This document shows positions 21,691 to 33,428 of a DNA stretch of 64,000 bases, in pieces (the first letter of the stretch is position 1; every line of letters begins with the position of its first letter). Location: assembly GCA_963556495.2 (NCBI GenBank), contig OY747707.1, forward strand, positions 2,752,001 through 2,816,000. The letters run 5' to 3'. The translations under genes and the position numbers were made by a program. This stretch comes from Valencia hispanica (Eukaryota; Chordata; Actinopteri; Cyprinodontiformes; Valenciidae). The notes beneath the pieces are model-generated. The model was not told where the DNA came from. It made no database searches and was given only the letters and a program-made list of their open reading frames with translations.

Positions 21691-24430
21691 TTGCCTGGAA
21701 TTCATGATTTAATCAGTTACAGCAAGTTATCCAGATACCGAAGCAGCAGAGCAGTCCCAGGCCATGACACAGCCACCACCATGTTCGACATATTCAAAGG
21801 GACGCATACCTTCAAAAAAGTCAATTTTTGCTTTGTCAATCTAGAATATATTTTTCCATAAAATCGTTATTCAGAGTAATCTTACAAGGTTTTCTTTAAT
21901 GTTAGACGAGCCTTTGTGTTATTTTTGCTAGAGGTCAACCTTCTGTGAAGGTAAATATGTGCCAAAATGTATGTAGTTGTAACTTGTAATGTGAATACTT
22001 GTAGAATACCATTTGAGAACTTGAGAAACATAAATCTGATGTTATATGTCAAACAATTCAGCGGAAAACAGAAAATCACACACGTACACAAACTGAATTT
22101 CAAATTGTACTAAAACACAAACAAACATATAAGACCCTATGTGAAACAAATGCACTTTCACATTAACCTGTTCTGAATGTGAAGTAACATAAAAATATCC
22201 ACGTCTCCATTAATTTACATTCACAACTCATGAATTGTTTACAACTGTAAGTCATTTTCTGAAATTTTAAACTTTTGTTTACAACTTCAATGTATTTGTA
22301 GGAGACGCCTCTGTGATGGGTGCATGGCTTGCGTGTGTGTGTGTGTCGCTGAGGTGGGGACGCACCGGGGCATGGATGTGTGTATGCGGAAGTATGAATG
22401 TGTTAAAATTGAGCACTCACCTGGGGTGAGAGAGGGCTGGTCTGGGTAGCCACAATTTTTGTTGACCGCACCGCACCCTTTAAATTTATCATTTGTGTCC
22501 GATTATCTTTTTGGTTTAAGTTGTCATAGTCATCCTACTGCGCCATCATAGCTCTGTACTTTTTTAAATGCACAGAAATGCAACTTTGGATCTCAGCGAA
22601 GTATTTGTAACCATAACTTTATTGCGCATCACAAAACTTAGCCACAGGACCCAGCCTCAGCCTCATCCTCTCTGCAGCTAAGGTCTATTTGGAAGCCGCA
22701 ACATTTGTCAACAAAAAAGGCACTGAATGAAAATCATCAAGCCGGCCACAAGTGTCAAGGATCCAAGTCATCGACAGCAATGAAACGGGGACAAGGGCAC
22801 CGCAGCTAAGTGCCACATAGCCTACACCACGCTATCCACTCACCTGGAAACAGGTAGGACTGAACCTGTTGTTGTAACTATTAATAATTAAAGTTGTCTG
22901 GTCTTCTGAGCATCAATAATTCAATATTAATATAATTATTGATTACGTTCGAGTTTAACCTGTTTATTAAAGATATAGGGGCACCAATCTCATAAATGAG
23001 ATAATTTTAATTAAACCAGACTGTCAGTCTCTCAAAAAAGTCGTAATACGACCGCGGGGTTAAAACAAACTTTACAGCACACACTGAAATAGCACAGGAA
23101 ACTTCTCGTTACTTAAGGGAATTTATTAATGAAATAGGTCAACCTTACAGATTACATTTCATTCATAATTTCCATCTATTCTAACGCATACAAAAATATA
23201 GAACAAAGTTAACGTCGAGGGAAGGGGGCGTGTGTGTGTGTGCGGCTGTGTGTGTGTGTGCGGCTGTGTGTGTGTGGGAGACAGCGAGCGAATAAGGGGG
23301 GGCGGGTTCAGCTTCCACCCTCAATACGATCAATCAAACTCGAGCCTTATCAATTGGCGCGAACGGCTCACAAAGGGAGACAAAGGAAGACCGCGTGGCA
23401 ACTCAAAGGCTAGTTTCATTAGCAATGGTGGCTTGGAAACGGGGGCGACGGAGAACAGGCCACGGGACCTGTCTAAACAGACACGCGCCGACCGCAGCAG
23501 ACAAGAAACAAACAAGGAAATAATACAATATAATATACTGCTTCTGGTTGCAACCAAAGTCAAATATTTAAACACAAAAATCATGCACATTCAGGGTCGT
23601 TGTTTAGCGACAGACGACCAAGAATACCAGTGGTTAACAAGTTGACAGACTTATTTTAACCACAGAAAACGGATATTAACCGTCAACACCTCTCCTCTAC
23701 CCAGACCAAAGATATGAACCAGTTTAATCCTACTTGGTGGGGACAGCGCTCCACAGTCCACAACGAAGAACGTAAAAAGTGTCCAGTTTAAAGGAGCAGT
23801 TTGCGCAAAACCGAGGTCGGAAAAGCGGACGTCCGAGTTTAGGCGCTGAGGGACTCCGCGCCGATCTCAATAGAGCTCAGATGGCCAGCGGACTACCTGG
23901 TACAGGAAAGTCTGTTTGCTCGGCCGATTCACTTCGAAGTTTAAAAGGGAAGTTCTTCCTGGTCCAGCAGGTTTGAATGGAAAAAGGGAAAATGCTAGCA
24001 GTGGATTTAAGTGTCTCCTAACCAAAACCAAAAGACGACGATTTCAATATTCGCGCTGCTTTTATCAACTCTGTGATGTCATCACTGGCCACAGACCAAT
24101 GAGAATGTGTCGAGGGCAGCGCAATGGGTGCTGGGAGATGCAGTTCGTTCATTGAAAGGATGCTGGGAGATCCAGTTCGTCCAGTAAAGGCCATAGCCTC
24201 AACACTGTTATGGATGTTAAGCTGGCTGTATTGGTGAATCGATGGTGGCGCACAATCTCCGTGCATTATCTGATCGAGATGTCTGGATCAGGTGGCAAAT
24301 GCAGTGCGGCCAGTGTTGTTTAAAGGCATAAACTGGTTGAATTGTTTGGATTGAATCCGCTTTGTCATAGATAACGACGGGTGAAATCCGTGCTCATTCG
24401 ACGGGGGTAAGCCGTATTGCGTCATTTCCT
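21691..24430. other. No gene recognised; simple repeats
   Basis: Mixed spacer. It holds TG-rich runs near 22337-22348 and 23229-23278, the latter interrupted by CGGC units. Frames over the TG repeat (23232-23645) are composition-driven. A 30-bp class direct duplication lies at 24126-24190. Stretches near 23080-23220 look like repeat DNA but I cannot assign a family. Confidence 0.45.
23229..23278 (+). repeat. TG microsatellite with CGGC interruptions
   Basis: Three blocks of TG dinucleotides are separated by GCGGC units, ending in GTGGGAG. Confidence 0.9.
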
Positions 24431-24659
24431 GTAGTCACTGTTGTGCTCCCTGTAATCTGTTTGGTGTTCAGACTCTCTTGAATTGATCTTTTTTTTCTCT
24501 GTGCTGAGGCCTTTCTAAGTTATTTTAACACACAAGAACACTAAAACACACGTTTTGTGGTGGTGTACTTTATGTTTTGGGAACTCCTTGTGTTTTCACA
24601 CAGCTTTTCTTGGGGTGGTAAGGTCTCGCTAGCTCAGTTAGCTTAGCTTCTTTGCGGCT

Positions 24660-25250
24660 ATGGCTACTCTTCTCTCTCCTGTCTCTAACTCTTCTCTTCT
24701 CTCTTGCTTTCTCTGTCAGCTTTTTAGTTACTTCCCTGCCTCCTTTAGTGATAATGGTAACTGTAATAAATGTAATATTTTTGTAGCTTTGGAGGCGAGG
24801 GTATCATAATTAGAAGCACGGCTCCGTGCTGTTGAAAAATCAGCTGATAGCCGAAGCCCATTAGCCAGCGCGGAGCCAACAAGGATAGAACCCCCTAGCT
24901 GTCCTCCGCAAGAGCCCGCGCAGCCGGGACCTCAGGCCGGCTGGGTGACTGTATGTAGGAAGCATAGTTCTAGGACCCAGCCCCCGGGCCACCACCAACC
25001 GGTCCGCGTTTCTAACAGATTTTCCCCGCTCAGCGACACACCTGCTGAGAAGCCGACCCTGGTTATTGGCAGCTCCATAGTCAGGAACGTGGCATTAGAG
25101 ACACCATTGACCATGGTCAAATGCTTGCCAGGGGCCAGAACGGGAGACATCAAATCCTACCTGAAACGGTAGGCCAAAGATAAGCGTAAATACAGGAAGA
25201 TTGTTATTCACGCTGGCGGTAATGACACCCGGTTACGCCAATCGGAGGTC
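24660..25250 (+). pseudogene. L2-A ORF1 with esterase-like (SGNH) fold, interrupted
   Basis: Starts at ATG 24660 with MATLLSPVSNSSLLS, a CNKCN cysteine pair and a coiled stretch ([10 protein letters not shown]). An in-frame TAA lies near 24808. The second half has [13 protein letters not shown] and later [15 protein letters not shown], the first and middle blocks of SGNH hydrolase-like domains found in L2 and CR1 ORF1 proteins. A TAG near 25172 and the deletion at 25250 remove the C-terminus. GSS stands where active members have GDS. Confidence 0.7.
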
Positions 25251-25299
25251 ACTAAAATTTGTGTTGGATGGATTAAAAGTTAAGCCAACAAAAGCAAAT

Positions 25300-28055
25300 T
25301 ATGGAAATCTCATAAAAATAAATACAACTTTGACTGAACAGAAAAATAAATCTATTAAATGTGGTTTATTAAACATAAGATCTCTCTCCTCAAAGACTTT
25401 GTTAGTAGATGACTTGATTTGTGATAATCACATTGATTTCCTTTGTCTCACAGAAACCTGGTTGCAGCAGGAGGATTATGTCAGTATAAATGAGTCCACT
25501 CCTTCCAGTCATTTAAATTTTCACATTCCTAGAAGTACTGGGCGAGGGGGGGAGTTGCAACCATTTTTCATTCTGATTTACTAATTAGTCCCAGACCAAT
25601 TGATAGCTACAATTCTTTTGAACATCTAACCCTTAATTTTCCTCATCGAAGTTGCAAAACATTAAAACCCTTTTTGTTTGTGGTTTTGTATCGTCCACCA
25701 GGCCCTTACACTCAATTCTTGGATCAGATCTCAAATTTTTTATCTGATTTAGTATGAAATACTGATAGGGTTATTATAGTGGGGGATATATTCATGTGGA
25801 TACTGAAAGTGATAGCCTAAATGCAGCCTTTAGTGCTATTTTAGACTCAATTGGCTTTACTCAAAAAGTACAGGGATCGACCCACTCGGGTAAACACACT
25901 TTGGACCTTGTACTGACATACGGTATTGAGTGTGAGGAAATAACAGTCCACCCACATAACCCGGTCCTGTCTGACCACTTCTTAATAACTTTTTGATTTA
26001 CTTTAACTGACCATCTTAAATCTGAAAGAAAATTTCATTATAGTAGAGCTTTATCAGACAATGCTGTAACAATTTTTAATGAATCTGTTCCATTCTTACT
26101 TTCCTCAGTGTCTCAGAGTAACACAGTGGATGGCAGCAATTCTATCTCTAACCCTTCAGAAATTGATGATCTGGTTCACAGCGTTACGTCCTCATTGCGT
26201 TTGGACAAGTTAGAACAGGATTTTTTCATCATTAATAGAGGCGAATAAAAACAATCCTAGGTTTCTGTTTAGTACAGTTGTCAAACTTACACAGAGTCAT
26301 AGCTCTGTTGAGCCAACTATTCCCCCAGCTCTTAGCAGTGATGATTTTATGGGATTCTTCATAAATAAAATTAATTCTATTAAAAATAAAATCATTTGCA
26401 TCCTCCCAAACATGATTACTTCTTCCTCAGGCAATGAGGCAGCATCGGAAAGAACTGTAGAACCTCATTTGTGCTTAGGCTGTTTTGATTCAGTCGAGCT
26501 TTCAGAATTATCAAAAATATTAGCCTCATCTAAATCTTCAACTTGTATTTTGGACCCAATCTCAACCAAATTATTTAAAGAAGTGTTCCATTTGGTTCCT
26601 GGCCCCATTTTGGATATGATGAATCTATCCTTAGTAAACGGATACGTACCACAGGAATTTAAAATAGCTGTAATTAAACCTTTACTCAAGAAACCTTCCC
26701 TTGATCAAGATGTCTTAGTGAATTACAGACCTATATCTAACCTTCCTTTCTTATACAAAGTCCTTGAGAAAATAGTTGCTAATCAAGTCTGTGAACATCT
26801 AAACAGTAACGAGCTGTTTGAAGAGTTTCAGTCAGGTTTTAGAGCTCATCATAGCACTGAAACAGCACTGGTGAAGGTTACTAATGATATTCTCATGGCC
26901 TCAGATAATGGACTGGTGTCTGTTCTGGTTTTGTTAGATCTCAGTGCTGCTTTTGACACAGTCGATCATAATATTCTCTTAGAAAGGCTTGAACATGTTG
27001 CAGGGATCAAAGGAACAGCACTAGGCTGGTTTAAATCATATTTGTCTGATAGATTCCAGTTTGTTCATCTAAATGATAAATCATCTTCACTCTCAAGGGT
27101 TACTTGTGGCGTTCCACAGGGTTCTGTCCTTGGACCAATTCTTTTCACCATATATATGCTTCCAATTGGTAGAATCATTAGACAGCATGGGATAAATTTC
27201 CACAGCTATGCCGATGATACACAACTATATTTATCCATAAATCCTGATGAACCCAGTCAGTTAGGTAGATTACAGGCATGTCTGGAAGACATAAAAACAT
27301 AGATGACCCTAAATTTTGAACTTTCAAATTCTGACAAAACAGAAGTTGCTGTCTTTGGACCAGAAGTTCTTAAACAGAAACTGATTAGTCAGTCACTTCA
27401 TCTGGATGGCATTAAATTGGCCCCCAGTAATAACGTAAAGAACCTCGGCGTTATTTTTGACCGAGACTTGACATTTAAATCCCACATTAAACAGGTTTCT
27501 AGGATTTCTTTCTTTCACCTCCGGAATATTTCTAAAATTAGAAACATCCTGCCAAGAAGTGATGCTGAGAAACTAGTCCATGCATTTGTTACCTCAAGGC
27601 TGGACTACTGTAATTCTTTACTATCAGGAAGTCCACAAAATGCCATTAAAAGCCTTCAGTTGATCCAAAATGCGGCAGCAAGAGTTCTGATGAATATTAA
27701 AAAGAGAGATCACATTTCTCCTGTTTTAGCTTCCCTTCATTGGCTCCCTGTTAAATCCAGAATAGAATTTAAGATCCTTCTGTTTACATACAAAGTCCTT
27801 AATAATCAAGCTCCATCATACATCAGAGATCTAATTGTTTCATATGTTCCCAACAGAGCACTTTGCTCTCAGACTGCAGGTTTACTTGTAGTTCCTAGGA
27901 TTTCTAAAAGTAGAATTGGAGGCAGATCTTTTAGTTATCAGGCTCCTCTCCTGTGGAACCAGCTCCCAGCTTTAGTCCGTGAGGCAGACACTCTGTTTAC
28001 TTTTAGGCCAGGCTTAAAACTTTCCTTTTTGATAAAGCTTATAGTTAGTGGCTAA
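25300..28055 (+). pseudogene. L2-A ORF2 endonuclease and reverse transcriptase
   Basis: Endonuclease front: [13 protein letters not shown] and [10 protein letters not shown] (25340-25584), then frame breaks, with the SDHFLITF end near 25990. The long frame 26349-27302 carries [47 protein letters not shown] and YADDTQLYL. It ends at a TAG (27300-27302) where copy 1 has TGG, a single-base nonsense change. The frame then continues at 27303-28055 with RLDYCNSLLSG and AARVLMNIKKRDH. A one-base loss near 28005 alters the last residues. Confidence 0.9.
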
Positions 28056-28800
28056 GGTCATCCTGAGCTAGCTCTGTAGTTATGCTGCTATAGGCTTAGA
28101 CTGCTGGAGGACAGACTTACCAATTTTCTTCACTCTGCTACTTCCTTTTCTCCTACGACTCTCCAGTTGTATTACAGTACATTCTGTTATTTCGACTGTT
28201 AACTTTGTTTTCTCTCAGTGTTTTTCTCTCCATAGAAGATATACCTGGTCTGGTATCCTGCTTGGCGGCAATGCCCTGTTGGACGGGGGGCATCGACTGG
28301 GATGATCCTCCCAGTAACTGAACATCCACTGTGTCCTGTTATCAACTTTTTACTTTCTGTAACATAGAAAGTTCTCTTATATCAGATCTTCTGTTCCTTC
28401 TGTGTTTCTGCTCTGTCTTCTCAAACCCCCAGACGGTCGTGGCAGATGGCCGCTCCTACTGAGCCTGGTTCTGTTGGAGGTTTCTTCCTGTTAAAGGGGA
28501 GTTTTTCCTCTCCACCGTCGCTACATGCTTGCTCGGTATGAGGGATTGCTGAAGGATTGCTGTGGTTGGAAAGTCTGCATCAACGGGGCCCAACCTCACG
28601 CCAATGACTGACGCAATCTGCTGGGATTCCTTAAATAGGAAACTTTTTAACTGATTGGAATGTTTGTATAAATGTATTGAAATGACTTCTTGTTAAGTGC
28701 CTTGAGATGACATCTGTTGTTAATTGGCGCTATATAAATAAACTAAATTGAATTCAAAGCAATGTCTATGGATGGATTTTGAATGCGCTCTTGACGAATT

Positions 28801-29877
28801 GTGATTGTGTTGCGTCAAGCAAACGAAGACATCAAGGAAATGAGTCAAATAAACGCTGATGTTGAATGTACAACCATGGAAACTGAAAAAAGAGAAATAA
28901 AACTGACCGCCAAAGCTTCGAAAAATAAGATTGAACGGCTCCAGCATGAGCGCAAAGATGCTGTTAACAAAATCAAAGCGCTTATCCCCCAAATAAAAGC
29001 GCAAATGAAATCAAAAGAAAATGTAATTGAAATCCCCTCCCAGCTGGATAATATGAACGAACTGTGTAAAAAGGCAACTGACCTGCACAATGAATTACTG
29101 CCACTGCTTCCTGATGACGAAAATGAAAAACAAAAAGTGGTTTTCCAGCATAAAGGATTATAGTTGCGCATTTAAACACAAAGTGGAAAAATGGATACAG
29201 AAAAATCTCCATGGAAACTCAAATAAATCACAATTTGAAACAAATATTTCTGAACAAATACAAAACGAAACTGATTATGCAGAGCGAGCTCCTGTTGAAA
29301 AAGGCAATGATTTGCAAGCTGGAGATCCTTCAGTACAAGACCCCCAGGACGAACTTCATCCTTGTGACAGCGTCTCAAGTACAAGCAAGAAATCATGCTC
29401 GTATCATTCCGTTTCTTCAGCTTCACGCTCATCTGCTCGCTTAAAAAGTGAAACAAATCTTGCAATTTTGGCTGTAAAACAAAATGCATTAAAGGAAAAA
29501 CATGCATTGGAGGAAGAGGAGCTAAAACTGCGTAAAAGAAAGGAGCAATTTGCAGGGGAAGAAGGAGAGTTAAAGCTGCGCCACAGGAAAGAGCAGTTTT
29601 TACTAGAGAATGAAATCACTGAAGAAAAGGCAAAATTAAGCTCTAAAAAATCACAAGGCATTGTTGGTGGGAAAACAAAGTCAAATGTTTCAGATGGCAT
29701 GAACTCGTACTATACAAAGACACGTTTAAAGAAACTTAATGTCAATGCCACTGAATTTGTACCCTGCCAGCCAGTTAAATCAAAATACAATGCAGCTGAA
29801 ACCACACATCCAGCTGTGAGGCCTGTGGAGGAAAATAAGCAATTACAGGCATGTTTAACTTTGTTTAACTTGTGAAA
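28801..29877 (+). pseudogene. BEL/Pao-like gag N-terminal coiled-coil fragment
   Basis: Two overlapping frames, 28801-29163 and 29090-29875, form one protein with a frame change between about 29110 and 29163. The first is Lys/Glu-rich and helical. The second has a Ser-rich stretch (SVSSASRSSARLK), then KEKHALEEEELKLRKRKEQF and a close repeat ELKLRHRKEQF, and LNVNATEFVPC. The order Ser-rich, EKHALEE, RKRKEQ, then LNxxAxxFxP resembles the front of gag proteins of vertebrate BEL/Pao retrotransposons. No protease or pol follows. The assignment rests on motif recall and could be another coiled-coil retroelement protein. Confidence 0.5.
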
Positions 29878-29918
29878 GAAACTTAATTTAAGGATGTTCT
29901 CTGGAATGGACACTTATG

Positions 29919-30393
29919 GGCACGTTCACACCGGTCAGCACGTCCAGGCGTCAAATTGCTGAAACGAACGAAAGTCAACGCTTTAAAATTAAAACCCAGC
30001 TGCTTGCACACTTTGTAGCCTGCGTCGGCGAGTCAGCGTGTCACGTCATTACGTCAGCGTGCGGGCGTGGATTTGTCTGTTGCTAGTTGTTTACAACATG
30101 GCGGATTAATGAAGCCACACAAGCCAGACAACGTGGTCGTTTGCGACGTGTTTGGGTACACCCCATTCTTCAGAGGCGTTCGGACTTTGGAGAGTTTCAC
30201 CATTTGCTCCAAGAGTTGCGAATGGATGTTTCAGCGCTATTTTTGTCTGTCCCGCGCCCAATTTGATGACCTCCTGACCCGCATTGGTGCTCACATCACC
30301 TACCAGGACACCAACTGCAGGCGCTCTATTCCTGCTGAAGAGCGCCTGTCCATCTGTCTTCGGTTAGTGGGTACATTGTGATTCTGGAAATGG
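29919..30393 (+). mobile_element. PIF/Harbinger fragment with transposase 5' part
   Basis: Begins with CGTTCACACCGGTCAGCACG, the terminal repeat of the Harbinger element at 60075-63035 (there read from its right end) with one change. The next 180 bases also match that element, down to ACAACATGGCGGAT. The element is cut near 30393, possibly by the L1 insertion that follows. Confidence 0.8.
30107..30381 (+). pseudogene. Harbinger transposase, N-terminal part
   Basis: After the ATG equal to the start of the 60-kb element comes an early stop (GCGGATTAA); a nearby ATG continues with MKPHKPDNVVVCDVF. Blocks CLSRAQFDDLLTRIG and IPAEERLSICLRLVG match the N-terminal helical region of Harbinger DDE transposases, ahead of the first catalytic Asp. 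The frame ends at 30381. It holds a part that the 60-kb copy has lost. Confidence 0.75.
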
Positions 30394-33300
30394 TTTTTTT
30401 TGCTAACCTACTTAAGCCCAGACATATGTTCAAGCGACATGTAGGTACACTGTATGATAGGAAAAGGAAAAAGGAACATTGAGAAAACAAACCCAACATC
30501 GTGAACTAAGAACTACACAACCACATCACACAAGAATGGATATAAAAATACAACAACAACAAAACTCATGGTACCAATAAATCAAGCTCTAGTAATGATA
30601 AACTCAGCCAAAGAATATATCTGTAAACACCAGAGACCCCACATCTATGTGTGTGTGTTAGCATGCTGGTGCATATAAGGTTTCTCCATAAGAGTGTTCG
30701 ATAGCTGGTGTGAGCAGGCATCAATCCGTCTCCCAGGAATCGATGCAGACATGAAGGAGACCGGAGCCAAGACGTCCAAAGGACCCCCAGAGCCCCAGGC
30801 AGACCCGAGCGGGGCCAACTGCATCCCCCAAGAGAGGAGCAAAGGAGAACCCCAGGGGAACATCCAGCGGCTACTATGCAGGGGCCCGGGGGGCAGCAGT
30901 GACGAGCCCACGGGCGTCGCCGGCAACCAGCCGCGCCAGGGCGGGCCGGTCCATGGACCGGGAGAGCCGGGGCCCAGGGGCGCCCCACCCCCCAGCAGAG
31001 ACCCGACAAGGGACCGCCCGACGAGGGGCCCCCGGCACCGCAGGGGCCGCAGCCGGCCACCACGCGCCACCACCACCCTGGGCCAATCCCCACCGCCAAC
31101 TTCCCAGCGCCCCAACCCTGCCCCACGTCGGGGCGCCCCACCAGTAGCCGCAGCGGATGGATAGCATCCCCAGGCCAAGCTCAGCCAGCCCCTGGACACC
31201 AAGATGTACCAGCTCCCGAGTCCTGATCCCGCGCAACGCAGAGCGCAGAGACCAGGCATCCAACAAAGGCCAGGGCCGGTCCAACCCGCCAATGAACCGA
31301 CCACGCACGGTGCGCACAGAACAGGTGATCGAACGAGCAGAGACGCTGGATTTGTTTCCCGCCGAGCCACCGAGCAGGCACCACCCAACAATCCCAAACC
31401 TGGCACCCCTAAAAGAGGTGCCCCAACCAACCAAAGGAAGATATCGGCCAAGCGCATCGGCCGACCGACCGACACACCGGCCCCCCCAGACCCGCACCAG
31501 GTCCGAACCGGATTGACCACCGACGCACCAGTAGGCAGGGGCATCCGTCACCGGCGGGGAGTGACGGAGGGGAAATAGGCCCCCCATTAAATGTAAGGCC
31601 TGAGGTGCGCCAGGCGAGAGGGCAGCCTAAGACCCAACCTGACAGGCAGACAAAGACATACAGACAGTCATACGTTCCCTCCCTCTTAAACACATACATT
31701 CTAACTAACTCACCAAGACACCCAAGAAATGACGCTGTACCTTCACTCACACACCCCATACACACTTCAAGCTCCTGGGTCCAGGTACCGATGCCCCAGT
31801 AGAGCCACCAGCCCCCGGACCCAGGACACCCCCTACATTCTAGGACGGAGACAAGCAGACCGCCAAGGGCCCCACAGTGGCGAGGCAGCCCGACAGCCCA
31901 GGACCCCGACCAGACCACCTGTTCCTCCTCCGGACCCCAACCCCTGATGGCCGGTAGCGAACAGGGGTGTAAGAAGACCCCTAGCCTCCATCCTCCCGCT
32001 CAAGTATGGTGTTGATGCGTGTTGTAATAATGTGCATTTAAAACCGAGGGGTGGGATGTGGGGAAGGCAGCCACACATCCCCCAACCCCCACCCCGAGCC
32101 CTCAGTGTCTGTATGTGGTTTAACAGTGGGCACCGGCACCAGAGGTGAAGCTGATTGAACCGTTCCCCCTCTGGATGCCGAATACTGTGCCCACCCCAAA
32201 GTCCCTACATGTGTGTCGCGGGTGGACAGAGGTGTCCAGGGATGGGGAGGGAAGGACTGGGAGACAAAATGTCTTCCCAGGGAGCCAGCTACCCCACTGA
32301 CCCAAATAGGCACCGCTGTTCACCGGGATCCACCAGGGGAGGGAGGCCATGGCACGTTCAACCCGGGGCCCACTGCCACAGCACCACCAAGCCCCACGGA
32401 CCCCAAGGCAGTCCCCCCAGCCCCATCCCAGAAGGAGAACTAACCCCACCCTCACATTCGCTCTACTATCAGAACACAAGACACTAGACACCCAGGTTGA
32501 GTTTGCACCACAACCCCCCTCCAGCACACCCCTCCCCCCGTCCAAGTGTCCTCGTAGGGGGAGAGCACCTGTCGCTAGTTAGCAATAGCCTCCCCAACAT
32601 AAAGGAGGCCCCCGCAGCCCAAACCCCGGCGACGTACCCGGCCAGACCAGGAGCAAACCGATGAACCGGGCGGCCGACCCACCAGGCCGACATCCAACAT
32701 CCCCATTCCCTTGTGGAGCGACCACTGCTGCTCAATGGCCCGGCAGGCAACCAAACCCAGCGCCCCACCCACCTGCCCTGCACGCCCACTACCCGGCCAG
32801 TCCACCCGCAGGTCCGACCGAACCTGGGCAAACGCCCGACCCCAGCGCCCCGCAGCGCACAGAGACCAAGACCCAGGAGCTAAGTCCAGTGCGAAAAAGG
32901 ACTGATCAGGCCCAGTAAAATGCCACCCAGCCGCTGAGACCAGCAGCCAGGCACCCCAACCAGCAAACAAGGCGAGACGCCATACAGGGACCGGTGATGA
33001 CAATCGGCCCAGAGAAAAAGAGAGAGGCAGCTGCACATGCCGCCACCGGCCGGCCCCGACCCCCACAGGCAACAGAGACCCCACGCCGGCCGACCCCCGG
33101 CCAGGACCACAGCTAAGGGGCGCGGCGCCCCAGAGCCCCAAATCCCCAAATCCCCAGGCCCACCCCAGACCCTACCCAGGCGCAGCATGGCCACCAGGCC
33201 ATTAACCCATGTCCGCCAGTGCAACCCCCCTAAGGCACAGCATGCAGCCATCAGGAGTTACCACCCAAAGCCACCAAAGCCCAACCCCAGCTTGGGGCCA

Positions 33301-33428
33301 CGACGTCCAGCACCCTGTCCGCCCAGTGATCCCACCCCCAGGGATCCCCCCCAGACGCCTCCAACCCCAAAAACCCCCACATCAGCAACAATATCCTAAA
33401 CGACAAAACCAAGTGCCCCCCACCCCTA
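30394..33428 (-). repeat. G-rich strand-skewed tract, probable L1 3' UTR
   Basis: About 2.9 kb with many runs of C on the plus strand, hence runs of G on the strand in sense with the L1. It begins right after the L1 ORF2 stop (33429) and ends at a T run of eight (30394-30401) that could be the poly-A. The long Pro-, Gly- and Arg-rich frames here on both strands are composition effects and I do not call them. Position and orientation suggest a 3' UTR, but it could be a separate repeat. Confidence 0.55.

Larger units (their letters stand above)
24440..28755 (+). mobile_element. L2-like LINE, family A, nearly complete (copy 2)
   Basis: Holds a pyrimidine-rich 5' region, a shortened ORF1 from 24660, most of ORF2 and the full 3' UTR ending in a GAATT-type tail at 28755. 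From 26922 on it parallels copy 1. The 5' limit is approximate. An internal deletion near 25250 joins the ORF1 middle to the start of ORF2, so the element is defective. Confidence 0.88.

Noticed and set aside
23232..23645. 137-codon frame starting in the TG repeat
   Set aside because: Begins in a microsatellite and shows no domain or codon pattern.
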